Shown in pieces: positions 48,108 to 59,538 of a stretch of 64,000 nucleotides of DNA. The stretch covers positions 3,127,029-3,191,028 of the forward strand of contig NC_089825.1 of assembly GCF_035046505.1 (NCBI RefSeq), in the 5' to 3' direction. Both the position numbers and the translations under genes were made by a program. The stretch comes from Tiliqua scincoides. Its lineage: Eukaryota; Chordata; Lepidosauria; Squamata; Scincidae. A model generated the notes under the pieces. That model saw only the letters and a program-made list of their open reading frames with translations. It was not told where the DNA came from and made no database searches. Every line of letters begins with the position of its first letter. Position 1 is the stretch's first letter.

Positions 48108-51100
48108 CTGCTCTGGATCCTTGCTACCACCTCTCTCTCTCTTTGCCCATCCCCTCTTGTTTCCCCTGAGCACACTCCATGGGTTAGGACCCCCTTGCTA
48201 GGCCAGGTGTGGTCAGCTGGAGCCTTGCCAGGTCTTCCAACCCCTGCTGTTGTCTGGCAGCCCAGTACTCAGCAGTGACATCACCACTGAGTGCCAAGGC
48301 ATTAGGCTTACCACCCACCCTGCTTTGAGCAGAACATGAGACTCACAAGTGGTTACCATAAGTGTTGCAAGTGTCTGATTGGGGAAAAAACCTGCATTTT
48401 TGTCTTAACTGCTAGAATTCTTTCAAAGGAAACTCCTCTTTACTCTGAGTGCCGCATCTCCAATAGTCTCTTCGGTTTCAAGGTACTACTGTATACACTC
48501 CTACTTAGATGCAAGTCCTACTGAACTTGGTATATTAGAGAACAAGTTTCCATCCCGTGTGTGTGTGCGTGTTGTGGGATGGTGTATAGGCTGTTGGTGC
48601 CAGAGCCATAGTCTGTTCGCTTGCCCAAGCTGGCCTTTGTCTGATGACTTGCAAAAAGACTCTGCACCAGTTAAATCAACAGTTGGTCCTAATGACAAGC
48701 TGCAATGGGGATAATTACTCTAGTCTTATAGGGCTGCTGAAAGAGCAGCAGTATATATAGTATATGTGAAGTACTTGCCACACTCAGCAAGTGTTCTGCA
48801 AATGCTAAGTATTATGTTTATGGTATTTTACAGACTGCTGCGTAGAACTTGCATCCCATATGGACAGAATTCATGAGTACTTATGGAATGCAGAGGAATA
48901 TGAACTTCCTATTTACAGAGCTGGTGGATGATCTTTTGTTGAAAGCACTTGCCAGATGATTTTATCTTTATTGTGCTGCTGCTGCTACTACTACCAATAC
49001 CTTCTTTGAATTTTTTAATAGAATAATTATTTTGTAACTCTGCATATTAATTACCAGTGCAGATGGAAACTGCATAAATAGATGAATATTTATAAAGATT
49101 TCCATAAAAAATATTTCCCAAAAAGTATTTGCCAATTTTATGCAATACTGTAGCCTTGCCTCAGTCATGTGAGATTAGCAGTTGCCTAATTCCCCCCCCC
49201 CCCACACACACACACACATAATGCACTAGTAGGATGATTTTTATTTGATATGCATACTGAAATATTTTCAGTCATCTGGAAAGATGAAAAAAATATCAGC
49301 AGGAAGGAACTAGGAAAAAGAGGATTTTGGATCCTTTGCTCAGCAACTGGACTGACCACCAGTGTGTTCCTGAGTTTCTAGAACAAAGTTTATAGAGTGC
49401 AAAATGTATCTGTGAGACTGTAGGATTGGTTATTCCGTCTTCAAAACATGCAGCTTGTCCAGATGAAATCAATAAGAAATTGTTGCTGTAAGTGTGTATT
49501 TGCAACACTCCTCCTCCAAGTACAATTGGGATCAAAAAATACATCAAGGGTGACAGAAAGTCAGTTCAATCAGCCTGTGCCTGCAGCTAGGAGCCCTGCT
49601 AAGTCAACAGGGAGTTCTGTTTGCATTGCAGAAACACTTTCCACCATTCACCCCTTCTCCACTTCCCCCCAAAACAAAGCCAAAAACAAAAAACCAGCCA
49701 GGTGCAAATAGCCATTTCAGCCTTGAAACAGGCTATTTCTGTTTAAATAAATGCTTAACTATGTGAGGGTGCAATTTTCATTCAGTGTCAGGGTGAGTGT
49801 CATGACGATGTAAGGGCATATGGCCTCTCTTCTCTGTCATAAATCACATTCCCTTTCACTAACATGCTGGGGTATAAGAGACCTGTGAAATGAGGGCAGG
49901 CTGTGCTAGGCTGAGGATGAAAGTCACACTGAGAGGGGATTTGAACCCATTTCTACATGGTAAACTCCAGCACTCTTCCCATACTGGCTCTCAAACGATC
50001 ACAGGGATTGACCGGGCTCCGTATGAAACACAGTCATGAGTCTCTGAGTAAAGAAGTGCATGAAAGATGGCCTCATTTCTACTACTGTGAGCAATCAAGA
50101 TGTTATTCTTATGAGTCTCAGGGCATGAATTGTCACTTTACTTTTAAAAAGTTGGCCACAGAGCTGCCAGATTCCCCTTCAGATCCCTCAGAATTCAGAA
50201 AGGAATTTGGTGGCTACATACTGGTACTCCTTTCTGTTGTAACTCAGGATAGCAGAGGTGAATCTTGGAGTTGGAAAGAAACATCAGCAACATAAAAAGG
50301 AAATGTTTGTCAAGTGAGGGAGATGTTGTGTCCTATTCTGTAAAAGTCAGTAGAAACAGTTCAGAACACTATCTACCAGAAACATTAACTTGAAACTAAA
50401 GCCTTTGGATTTCAGGAACTTGTTTGCAAGCCCATTCCAAAAACCAAAAGCATGCACAACTCTGAGCACTGACTGAATGTTAGATTCACCGTAGAACTAC
50501 TGAACATCATTGTGCTTGGCGTTGAAGACAATTGTGAAATGTATGAAATGAAATGATGAATGTTTGCGTTTGAATGAATGTCTCTGTGTGGACAAAAATG
50601 AAAATACAACCATTGACTTGTCTTTGAATACTTTAGTAGGAGAACCACAGAACTAAATAGAGACTAACAGGCAACAGCAGGGAAATACTCTAAAAGCTGT
50701 GGAGAAAGTCCTTCTCATGCTCCAAAGAGTGTGACCGATTCTTTACAACTGCCTTGAAATCCAGTCCACAGCACACTAGAAGGCTTTGTCTTATGTGCCT
50801 TGAACAATGCAAGTCTGATGATGACTATTAAGGTGCCATGTTAAGAAAGTGGTTCTCAAATAGTGGGCTGAGCCTCCATGCAGAGATGTGGAACACACGG
50901 AAGGGGGCATGCTAATTCCAGGGAGGGATAATGGGATCCTCTTTCCAGCCAAGAGAGGGGAAGTTGAACGTCTTCTAGAAAAAGCTCTTAACTCGCTCAT
51001 ATTGGATTTGTCAGGGGACTAACCCCTCCAAGCACTTGCTGGATTTCTGCAGTCTGAGCTGGAAAAGCACCCACTGTGTGCTAATGGTGTTTCTCAGTTT

Positions 51101-52090
51101 GTGTCCTTTGGAAGAGTAAGGTGTGTTGTTTTTCCTGTCCACTTCTAAAATGAATGTTGGATTGATGCTCCAAGTCACATATCTTTGCACACAGTAACCC
51201 GACATGTCGGGATCTCTGCATGCTCTGTTGTGAGCAGATGATTGGTGCTGGTTTGGGGGCCCGCAGAAGATCAGGGGGCCAGCTCAAAAATTTTAAGAAA
51301 CACTGTGTTAAAGAACTTTTGGGCAATTGCCTGCTTCAGTGTTGTACAGTATTATACAGTGTGTGTGTCAAGGAATTTGTTTTAAAGGAAATGCCTTCAA
51401 AAGATGTTTTGAATCTTTCAAATAGACTTTTATAATCCTATAAGGATATATTGTTTTATGTCCATTTTTTCAGTTCGTGGATTAGGCCATCTGTATAAAA
51501 TAAACAATTTTATACCAGTTTGTTCTTTTAGTTTGGTAACTCCTGCCTGTGCCTAAACCGCCCAGAAGGGCTCATTCCTTCTGACTGCCACCATGGGAGT
51601 CCGTATGATTCTTTGTGACTTCTGCAAGTGTTTCTGCACTGAACAGAAGAAGCAGTAGGTAAAGGACCTGAGTGCAGTATTTCAGATAAGTCCAAAGGGT
51701 ATATACAAGCAATCTATTAAATCACTGTTAACACATCCTCAGGGTGGGAGGTTTAGAGTGACTCTTGATCCTTTTCCCAACATAGTGATGGAGCTGTGGT
51801 GAAAAAGGCTCCCCAAGAGGGTGGTCTAGGTTGTTGTCTCACTTTCATGAGACACTCACTTTCACTCATGAATGTTGAGATCCATGTGGGTATTGCAACC
51901 ACATGTTCAAAAATCAGAACTCACAGATGAGGGGGGTGACAAATGGCAAAGAGTTACTTGGAAAGTGTGTGGCACAAGATCCACAGGTAAGGAAACCCAT
52001 GCAAGTACTGCTTCCAAACATGCACTTATTCCAATGACAATGCCCATCATCATCTGGATTTCTGCATATGAGGTTTGGGCCTAAAGGTAA
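46700..52090. other. downstream of PIGA, unique sequence
   Basis: I see no exon, RNA gene or transposon family here apart from the (CT)n run at 48069-48105 and short A- or CA-rich tracts near 49190. Part may be distal PIGA 3' UTR. Confidence 0.4.
48069..48105. repeat. (CT)n microsatellite
   Basis: About 18 CT units. Confidence 0.9.
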
Positions 52091-52099
52091 TGAGGAAAG

Positions 52100-52762
52100 G
52101 GATCTATAATAAGACTGCTAATTTTACTGTGTCCCCATACAAAGCTATGGTGCAATAACATTTGAAAGACTGTCTAGTTCTTATAGCCACACCTCATGGA
52201 GGATACTGTGGGGAAGAAAATGTACAGAAGAAGGCAACTAAAATGATCATGGGACTGAAGTAGCTTCCTTAGGAGAGAAGACTGTACTGTTTTGGCCTTC
52301 TTGGCTTGGAAGAAGGCCATTAAGGGGAGACATGACTGAGGCCTATAAAATTACGCATGGTGTGGAGAGAGAGAGAGAGAAGCTCTCCTCACAACACCAG
52401 TGCTAGGAATCATTCAATGAAACTTGAATGGTTCAGGATGGACAAGAGGGGTTCTTTCATGCAGCATGCAGTTAACGTACAGAACATTGCCATAAGATGT
52501 GATAATGGCTTGGAAAGAGGATTGGACAAATTCATAGAGGGTAGGGGTATCACTGCTATTTGTCATGCTGGCTATGCACCACCTCCACGTTCAGTAGCAG
52601 TTTGCCTCTGGTTACCAGATGCTGGGGAGCCGTGGCAGACAGAAGGCTGCCTTCCTCTCCTGCTTGTGGTCTTCCCAAAGGCAGCTGGTGGGCCAGTGTA
52701 GGAAACGATGCTGGACTAGATGGGTCTGTTTAGGCCTGTTCCAGCAAGGCTCTTATGTTCTT
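52100..52762 (+). mobile_element. ancient CR1 3' fragment
   Basis: Recognisable words include AGAAGGCAACTAAAATGATCATGG, GGAGACATGACTGAGGCCTA and TGCTGGACTAGATGGG near a CTCTTATGTTCTT end. It is far more diverged than other copies and belongs to an older CR1 layer. Confidence 0.8.
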
Positions 52763-53979
52763 TGAAGTGCACAGCACCAGCTCCTGATTCATTTGTTGTA
52801 CCTTCCTAGACTGGAGGTAGTACATTTTTGCACTTTCTTGTGCAGAAAACAAAAGTGATGCCAGTGTGTCTCACAAGGAAGAGTCTCCAGGTCATGTGGG
52901 TCTATGATTTGGGATGGGCCAAAGGTGATTTGGTGGGTGTAATCCCCCCCCCCCGTTTCTAATTCATACATGTTTCCTGCATGAAAATATTTGTTCCTCA
53001 AAGCATTTTGCGCAAAAACAGCGCTATGGCATGGACTGCATGTTTGTACGTCTTGAAGAGGACAATCTTCTAGAGATGGGGGTATATGTCAAAGGGTAGC
53101 CCAAAGTTATCTAAAGATGCAGTGAGGTGAAAACTTAGTTTCTAATCCAGGTTGCTCAAGCCCCTCTGTCTCAGGGCCAGAGACCAACTTCAGCATTGTC
53201 TGTTTAACAAGGTCTCATAAAAAGGTATTGACGTCTCGAACACTCTGCATTCCCACTCAGCTCATGCAAAACTGAGATCACTGCTTGGAAACAGTGTTTG
53301 CTGACTTCACCAGGGTAACACTTTAATCCTTCAAGTAATCAACTTTCACCCTTCTCTTTTGGCTCTCCTTGACTTCTAAGTTCTCCCCCCGTCCCTTGGA
53401 GGGGGGAAAGCCCGGGTGCTGGGCGACGGCTATTCTTCTCCTCCCTGGGACAGTCCACTTCATTCAGACAAGCAATATCATCTTCTGTTTACCCTCGTTT
53501 GAAAGGAGTGCACGGGGTCAGCCGCTGCTCTGCTCTGATGTGGCACCAAAGCAAATAGGAAGAAGCCGCAGCAACCGCAGACAGTGCAGCCCTGAAACCA
53601 GCTCTGACCTGGGAAGCGGCTCCTGTGTGGCTCTTCCTTTCATCTGTCTGATCCTTCAAGGAGGAAAGAATGAAGGGAGGAGAAACACCCAAATCCTCAA
53701 AGGATTTCACAGGAGCTGAAGTTGTGGAGCCAAGGAGACAACTCTGGGGAATCAGGGCTTTTGTCTGCCTTGAAGGCTGCAGGGCTGATGTTGGCTCGTC
53801 TCGAGAACATCGAGCACTTTCCAAATATCATGCGCAGAAGTTGTGGTGGATTTTTTCCTTGGAGGGGGGAGTTGCTTAAGGTAAAAAAATCTGGCAAAAT
53901 AAGGAGCAACACCCCCTGCATCTGCCAAACAAAAAATGCTTTGCGATTTCCAGAAGAATCTTCTATCTTCACGTGAAAG
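52763..53979. other. intergenic, nothing recognised
   Basis: No gene or transposon family identified. The 53380-53700 part is moderately GC-rich but without a convincing exon. Confidence 0.35.
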
Positions 53980-54205
53980 AGAAGTATAGTGAACCCTGTA
54001 CCGTAGATTTCAGGAAGACTGATCTCAGTAAGATAAGAAAAATGTTCAATAGGATTCCACAGGTAGGTGAAACTAACAGGACGAGGAGCGCAAGATGGAT
54101 GAGTTCATAAAGACTCTGTTCCTACGTGCCTTAAAAAACAATTCTGCTGAGAAAGAAAAAGGGAGGCATCTCAAAAAGCCAGTATGGCTGCACAAAAAGT
54201 TTAAC

Positions 54206-54268
54206 TTCTGCCCAACACTGCATGTACGCAGCAGGGATCAAATGTGTACACCTGTGGGCTGGGCAGAA
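54206..54268. mobile_element. 63-bp foldback element with long target duplication
   Basis: TTCTGCCCA at one end and TGGGCAGAA at the other are perfect inverted repeats. The flanks GCACAAAAAGTTTAAC (54190-54205) and GCACAAAAAGCTTAAAC (54281-54297) look like a target duplication of about 16 bases. Related sequence lies at 27863-27932. Confidence 0.6.
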
Positions 54269-55069
54269 ATTGGTTAAACAGCACAAAAAGCTTAAACTGA
54301 AATGAAAAAAACAAGAATGTGCTTAGGAAAGGGAATTATGACAATATCGCCAGCCCAGACACAGAGAGACCATCAGGAATGCAGAAGCTCAGTAGGAGCT
54401 GAGGCTGGCCAAGGGTGCAAGATGCAACAAACAGGGCTTTTGAGGTATGTTCAAAGGAACAGAATGATAGGATGATGAGGTGCTGCCTGGTGATGAACAG
54501 AAGGCAGAACTGCTCAACCCCTACTTTTTGTCTGCCTTTTCCCAAAAGGGGGACTGTGCAAATGTTTCTGCTTGGCCTATTTGCTGAGGGGCTGGGGACT
54601 GAGTGCAGCCCCAAAGAGCGCTGTAAAAAGGACAGATCTGCAGAGTAGGATTAGCAGAAGGGGTTAAGAACTACTTAACTGGCCTAAATGAGTTCAAGTC
54701 ATTTGGCCCAGATGAACTACACCTGAGAGCACTAAAAGAACCTGCTGAGGTATTCTCAGATCTTTGAGAAATCCTGGGAGACCTGGGAAGTGCCATAAGG
54801 CTGGAGACAGGCTCATTGGGTTCCAGTCTTCAGAAAGGGGGGAAAGGAGGACCCAGAACATTACAGACCAGTCAGTCTGGTTTCAATACCAGGAAATATA
54901 GTAGAAAAAGATTACAAAACAATCTGTACATGTCTTGATGTCAATGCACTGATTACTAGAAACCAACATGAATTTGTCAAAAATAAATTTTGCCAGATAA
55001 ATCTCATCTCTTTTTTAAAATCAGTAAACATGCTTAGTGGGTGGTAGGAATGCTGTGGATGTTATTTGT

Positions 55070-55532
55070 GGGGGATAAGAATAGGCCCTCGGTTTGGCTG
55101 TACTTGTCGTAAGAGGTGACTAAACAGCCACCGGGTAGATGGGACTCATCAGCCTGGGAAGGCAGCTCATCTGAGAGAAGGAAAACTGATCCCAAACCTC
55201 CACTGCCTTGTGGCTACATCCAGTTATGGAAAAGGCTTCAGGAGTCAACCTCGAGGCAAAATCTTGAGCCGGAGTCCCTGAGGCAGTTCATGGCTGAACA
55301 CAGTCATGTTCTGGCAACTCCTGCGACGCCGCTGGAACCAACCCTATTGGCCTCTGCCTTTCCATTGGACCATTTCAGCGACGTGGAGAGGGGGGATTTG
55401 CTGCATGGGTAACAGCCTATCCTCCATACCTACTTTACCCAGGCTTTCCACACTGGAGAGGACACTCTGTTCCAGAACCACTATTCTGAGTGCGATACCA
55501 TAGTCTTCCAAGACTGAAGGATGCCAACATTA
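55070..55532 (+). mobile_element. RTE-tailed SINE-like element, full copy with 8-bp target duplication
   Basis: TTATTTGT flanks the insert (55062-55069 and 55533-55540). The 5' part has GTAAGAGGTGACTAAACAGC and CATCAGCCTGGGAAGGCAG. The 3' end CGATACCATAGTCTTCCAAG...GGATGCCAACA matches the RTE-like LINE tail except for a few bases. No coding frame is seen, so it is probably a non-autonomous partner mobilised by that LINE. Confidence 0.85.
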
Positions 55533-55610
55533 TTATTTGTCTTTAGTAAAGCATTCAGTGCGTTTCCCCACAACATCTTGATCAGCAGTCTAGTAAAATC
55601 TGGGCTAGAT

Positions 55611-55979
55611 CAGGGGTGTCGAACATAAAGCTCGCAGGCTGGATACAGCCCCTGGAAGCTCTTTAACCAGCCCATGTGATAATTAGGCTCTCCCTGTGCT
55701 GCCCTTTCAGCAGCGCTACTTCTGCCAAGGTTGCTCTCAGAGGGAGAGACAGAAGGAGGCCTCAGAAGTCAAGGAACACTTGCCTTCTGTCATTTCTTCT
55801 TCTCATTCTGTGACCTCTTCTGTCACAGGTAATGAGCTCTTACATGAGAACAAAGTGCTTATTTCTGGCCATCATCTGCTTAGTGATGTCACTTCCTGCA
55901 TAATTATGTCATTTCCAGCCCTCAGCAGGCATTTCAAATGCTATTTGACCCACTGTATGAAATGAGGTTGTCATCCCTT
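55611..55979. mobile_element. hAT-like MITE with 8-bp target duplication
   Basis: It starts CAGGGGTGTCGAAC and ends GTTGTCATCCCTT, imperfect inverted repeats. GGCTAGAT is present at 55603-55610 and 55980-55987. It inserted into the ancient CR1. Confidence 0.85.
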
Positions 55980-57267
55980 GGCTAGATGATACAGTTGTTA
56001 GATGGATGCACAATGGTTGGACAACCATACACAAAGACTGCTCATCAGTGGCTCTTCAAAAACCTGGAGGTCAGCTTTGAGTGGACAACCCCAGGTTTCT
56101 CTTTTGGGCCCAGTTCTCTTCTACACTTTTATCAATTACTTAGATGAAGGGGTAAAGGGTACATTAATCAAATTTGCAGAAGACACTAAATTGGGAGGAA
56201 CAGTGAACATTGCAGAACCCCTTGACAGGATGGAAATGAAGTTCGACAAAGACAAATGCAAGATTCTGCACTGAACCAAAAAATCAAAGGCCATGGGAGA
56301 TACATGGATTGATAGTACAACATATGAAAGGGATTTTGGTGTTTTAATGGATCACAAGCTCATTGTGAGTCAGCAGTGTGATCCGGCTGCAAAGAAGGCT
56401 AAGGCACTTTTAGGTTGCAGTAGCAGAACTACAAAGACCAAGTCATGAGAAGTAGTGGTTCCACTTTACCTTGTGCTGGTGGGACCTCACCTAGTACTGC
56501 GCTCCGGTTCCAGACAACACACTTTAAGAAGGATGCATCCAAACTGGAGCAAGTTCAAGAAGGGCAACAAGGGTGATTGGGGTGTGGAAAAGGAGTCCTG
56601 TGAAGAAGGGTTGAGGGAATTCAGTATGTCTACCTAGGGGAAGAGAAGGCTGAAAAGTACTCTTCAGAACCCTGAAGGGCTGTCGCATGGAAGCAGCGAG
56701 GGTTGGTTCTCAGCTGCCCCAGAGAGTAGGTCCACCTCTATGGGGCTTAAGCTGCAAGAGGAGAGATTTCAGTTGAATAGCAGGAGGCATTTCTTCAGGG
56801 TAACAGCACTTTGGCAGTGGAACTGGTTAGCAAGGCAAGTGGTGGGTTCTCCTGAACTTGAAGGCTTCAACAGAAGCTTGACAGTGGGCAGGCACTTTTG
56901 GAGAGGTTCTGAAGAGTCCAGTTGGGGATCAGATTAGATCACTGTTCCTCAGCGGTGTCCTGGGGTACCTGCAGCACCCCCAGACCTCTGCAGCCTGGCA
57001 GCAGCAATGCAACGTGACAGGCAGCAGGAAGAGGCTCAGCACAGTGGGCAGAGCTCCAGCGTGCTCAAAGCCTCCTGCACATCCCCGGTAAGGCCACCGC
57101 GATGCCTTCGCCCGCTCCAGGAAGCGGGTCCTGCTTTGCCCGCGGGAGCGCACTCCGGGGGCTCAGCAGGCGGCCCCCGCGCAGCACTGCCCAGCCCCGC
57201 CGCCCAACAGCGCGCCCCTCCCGCCTCCCCCGACGGCGCCTCCTCTGACGCAGGGGGCAGCCCGCCC

Positions 57268-57360
57268 GGTGGCGTAGCCGGAGGGGGGCAAAGCGCTGAG
57301 TCTGGCAGGAATCCCCGCGGCGCACCAGCGGCCCCTCCCCTTTCGGAGCCACCCGGACGG
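57268..57360 (+). mobile_element. one arm of the hairpin hAT-like MITE
   Basis: GGTGGCGTAGCCGGAGGGGG to GCGGCCCCTCCCCTTTCGGAG matches the left arm of 15979-16200. The right arm is missing. It lies about 570 bases upstream of the bHLH ATG. Confidence 0.7.
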
Positions 57361-57518
57361 GGCGCTTGTCCTCCGGGCGGGCGAGCCTGGTTGCTGCTGG
57401 AACTTGCCCAGGCCGGGAGCTGTCCAACGTACCGGCTGCCTCCCCGCGGCAGCGCCGTTTCCCGGCCGGCGCTGCTATCGCGGAGCAATCCAAGCCGGGC
57501 AGCTGCCCTGCCGGCTCC

Positions 57519-57650
57519 TCCGGAAAGCCCTGGGAGGCGCCCCAGCACTCTCAGGCCAGGCGCAACGCGCGTCTGTGGAACTCCCTGCCACCAGATGTGC
57601 GTGGCCTGAGAGTGCTCGGGCGCCTCCCAGGACGGCGGCGCTTTCCGGAG
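57519..57650. repeat. 28-bp-arm hairpin with a CR1-like loop
   Basis: 57531-57558 and 57602-57629 are inverted repeats that match at 27 of 28 positions (TGGCCTGAGAGTGCT on the right arm). The loop contains CTGTGGAACTCCCTGCCACC, a CR1 ORF2-end word. A GC-enriched CR1 remnant may have seeded the palindrome. Confidence 0.65.
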
Positions 57651-57928
57651 GAGTCCGCGGGGAGGTGCCTGCCAGCGGCAGAGAAGTGGCCGGAGGGAGG
57701 AGAGACGGGGGGACCCCGGGCCCGCCCGGCCTCGCGCAGGCGGCAGGTCCAGCGGGGCCTGGCCGCTCCTGCCAGGGGCATCCCCGCGCCCCTCCTGGCG
57801 GGGAGGCTCTGCCCACTTCTGGGCGGGGGCGGCCCCAGGTCCGCCGCTCCGGCGCATGGAGGCGCCCGCAGTCCCCTGGCCGCGCGCTGGCAGACGGCGG
57901 GGCGTCGGCGGGCGGCCTGAGCGCGGGG

Positions 57929-58255
57929 ATGCGGGGGCCGGGGGGCCGCGCCCGCCGCCCGCCGAGCCCGGCGGCCGAGCGCCGTCGAGGGGAGCCGCGC
58001 GGCGCGGAGGGCGAGGCCGGGCGGGCGCCGGGCAGGGGCAGGCGGCGGCGGCGCATCTCGGCGGCGCAGCGGCAGGCGGCGAACGTGCGCGAGCGGCGGC
58101 GGATGCGCGGCCTGAACGAGGCCTTCGAGCGGCTGCGGCGGCGGGTGCCCGCCCTCGCCCACCAGAAGCGCCTCTCGCGCCTGGAGACGCTGCGCCTCGC
58201 CGCCGCCTACATCGCCTTCCTGGCGCGCCTGCTGGCCGCCCCCGCGCCCAGCTGA
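57929..58255 (+). CDS. bHLH transcription factor, Fer3-like (FERD3L/PTF1A group)
   Basis: A 108-residue frame holds a complete basic helix-loop-helix domain at about residues 46-101: [20 protein letters not shown] (basic region with the E-box-contacting E in RER), FERLRRRVP, loop LAHQKR, and helix 2 [21 protein letters not shown]. The closest known pattern is FERD3L (AQRQAANIRERKRM, EKRLSRIETLRLA); PTF1A is next. Such factors bind E-boxes as heterodimers with E proteins and drive cell-fate choices. ATG 57929 is the only ATG in frame, with G at -3; the frame is open further upstream with no ATG. The N-terminus is Arg/Pro-rich and lacks the acidic N-terminus of FERD3L (166 residues), so an upstream exon or a distinct paralogue is possible. 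No intron is needed within the domain. Confidence 0.8.
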   Translation: MRGPGGRARRPPSPAAERRRGEPRGAEGEAGRAPGRGRRRRRISAAQRQAANVRERRRMRGLNEAFERLRRRVPALAHQKRLSRLETLRLAAAYIAFLARLLAAPAPS

Positions 58256-58924
58256 GCTCCGAGGAGGCCGCCCCGTCGGGGCCGAGCGGAGGCCGGGACG
58301 CGGCGCGCCCCGCCGTCGGAGGAGAGCCAGGCTGGACTCCCGTCCTGCGCTCCCGACCGCCCAGGAGCCCGCAGGGCAGCCAGAGGACCCGCACGCCAGC
58401 GCGGCTGGACCGGCGCCCGACGGAGCTGCAGAGGGGCGGGCAGCCGCTCGCTCCAGGACGGGGCGGGGGGAGAAGGGCGCCCGGGGGCCCGCGCGGAGAA
58501 GCCCCGGAGGGGCGGGCGAGCAGCGGGTCTCGCCTCGTCGCCTGCGGCTGCGGCTCCGTCCCGGGATCGTCTCCTGCGGCGGCGGCTGGAGGGGGGCAGA
58601 TTCGGGGTCTCCTGCCGGGAGGGGCTTCGAGCAGGCAGCTGCTGGCCCGGGCCGGAGCCTGCAGGGCCCTTCTGCCCTTGGCAAAGCAGGTCCCGCCGGG
58701 CTCTCGTCGCTGCAGCACAGCAGGAGCACCAGCTGCTCCAGAAGGCCCTTTGCCTGGGAAGAGAAGGTGCTTCCGCTTGGAATCCTGCAGGGGACAGAAA
58801 GCTCAGCTGGCGGCCCTCTCCTGCCCTTGCACCGATGAAGAGAACTGGCACCACGCAGGCAGGGCAGCTAAAGACGAGGGAATCCTGTGGCACCGGAAAG
58901 GCCGACACCTGCCTTTTCCACGGA

Positions 58925-59062
58925 GGGCCCAATCCTCGCCCACTTTCCAGCCCCAGGGCCGTACCCTGAGGAGGCCTCCACGACTGCCCCTTCCACGGGA
59001 TGCTGCACCTGCCCTTTGGGCACGGCTGCATCAGCACTGCAAAGTGGGACAGGGTTGGGCCC
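58925..59062. mobile_element. Harbinger-like MITE, GC-rich copy
   Basis: GGGCCCAATCCTCGCCCACT and AAAGTGGGACAGGGTTGGGCCC are the arms, with GAGGAGGCCTCCACGACTGC inside. It lies downstream of the bHLH gene. Confidence 0.75.
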
Positions 59063-59538
59063 GCAAACATTTTTTTTCCTGGTGATTGGGCCTTTTCAAT
59101 TAAGGGTCTGTCTGCAAGCAAGGACAGGCCCACCACCCCAGGCTTGTGAGCGAGGCAGCCTTCCAACCTCAAAGACTGCTGGCTCAGGACCAGATCCTGC
59201 CACAAGCCACCTTGCCAGCTCTGTCTCCGTGCCTACCCAAGCAACACTGTTGCAGGACCCAGGGGGCTCATTCACAGACTGGCTCGTCCTCCAGCACAGT
59301 CTTTGCTGTTACTGCCCAAAGTGCACTTCTGCTGTCTGCAGGGACCCACAGGCCAGTCCCTGCACAAATGGAACCAAATGGCACATCCAGAAACCAGCTG
59401 GGGAACATTTCCATCTCCAGAATCATCCCGCTGGAGATTTCAAAGTGAGATTTGACAGAGAAAAAGCTGAGTTTATAACAAAATGTGGCACTCACAGGAG
59501 GGGAGACCAGAATCGCCACAGAGCTCCACAGAGCTCCA

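Larger units (their letters stand above)
53980..56950 (+). mobile_element. ancient CR1 LINE, nearly full RT, carrying three insertions
   Basis: Broken frames follow the CR1 ORF2 order: KTLFLRALKNNSAEKEKG near 54110, TNRAFEVCSKEQNDRMMRCC near 54420, AGTCATTTGGCCCAGATGAA (the SPGPDG region) near 54700, YFNQ/LVSIPGN near 54880, then RT sequence to 55061, 55541-55602, 55988 onward (LLGPVLFYTFINYLDEG near 56090, FAEDTKLGG), and an ORF2 end near 56820. The body is about 2.1 kb after removing the insertions at 54206-54268, 55070-55532 and 55611-55979. Many changes mark it as old. Confidence 0.8.
57080..58730. promoter_or_regulatory. CpG island over the bHLH gene
   Basis: Continuous extreme GC and CpG content covers the upstream region, the coding exon and several hundred bases beyond. 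Because of it many long frames are open on both strands; only the bHLH frame shows family similarity. Confidence 0.85.

Noticed and set aside
53489-53824. A 111-codon minus-strand frame in moderately GC-rich DNA
   Set aside because: No family similarity or splice context; overlaps other equally open frames.
57036-58718. Very long minus-strand frames (up to 560 codons) across the CpG island
   Set aside because: Low-complexity Pro/Arg/Gly/Ala translation with no family similarity; extreme GC content removes stop codons in all frames. The plus-strand bHLH domain explains the region.
57856-59085. A 409-codon plus-strand frame overlapping the bHLH exon in another frame
   Set aside because: Low-complexity product, no domain, and it overlaps the recognised bHLH frame.
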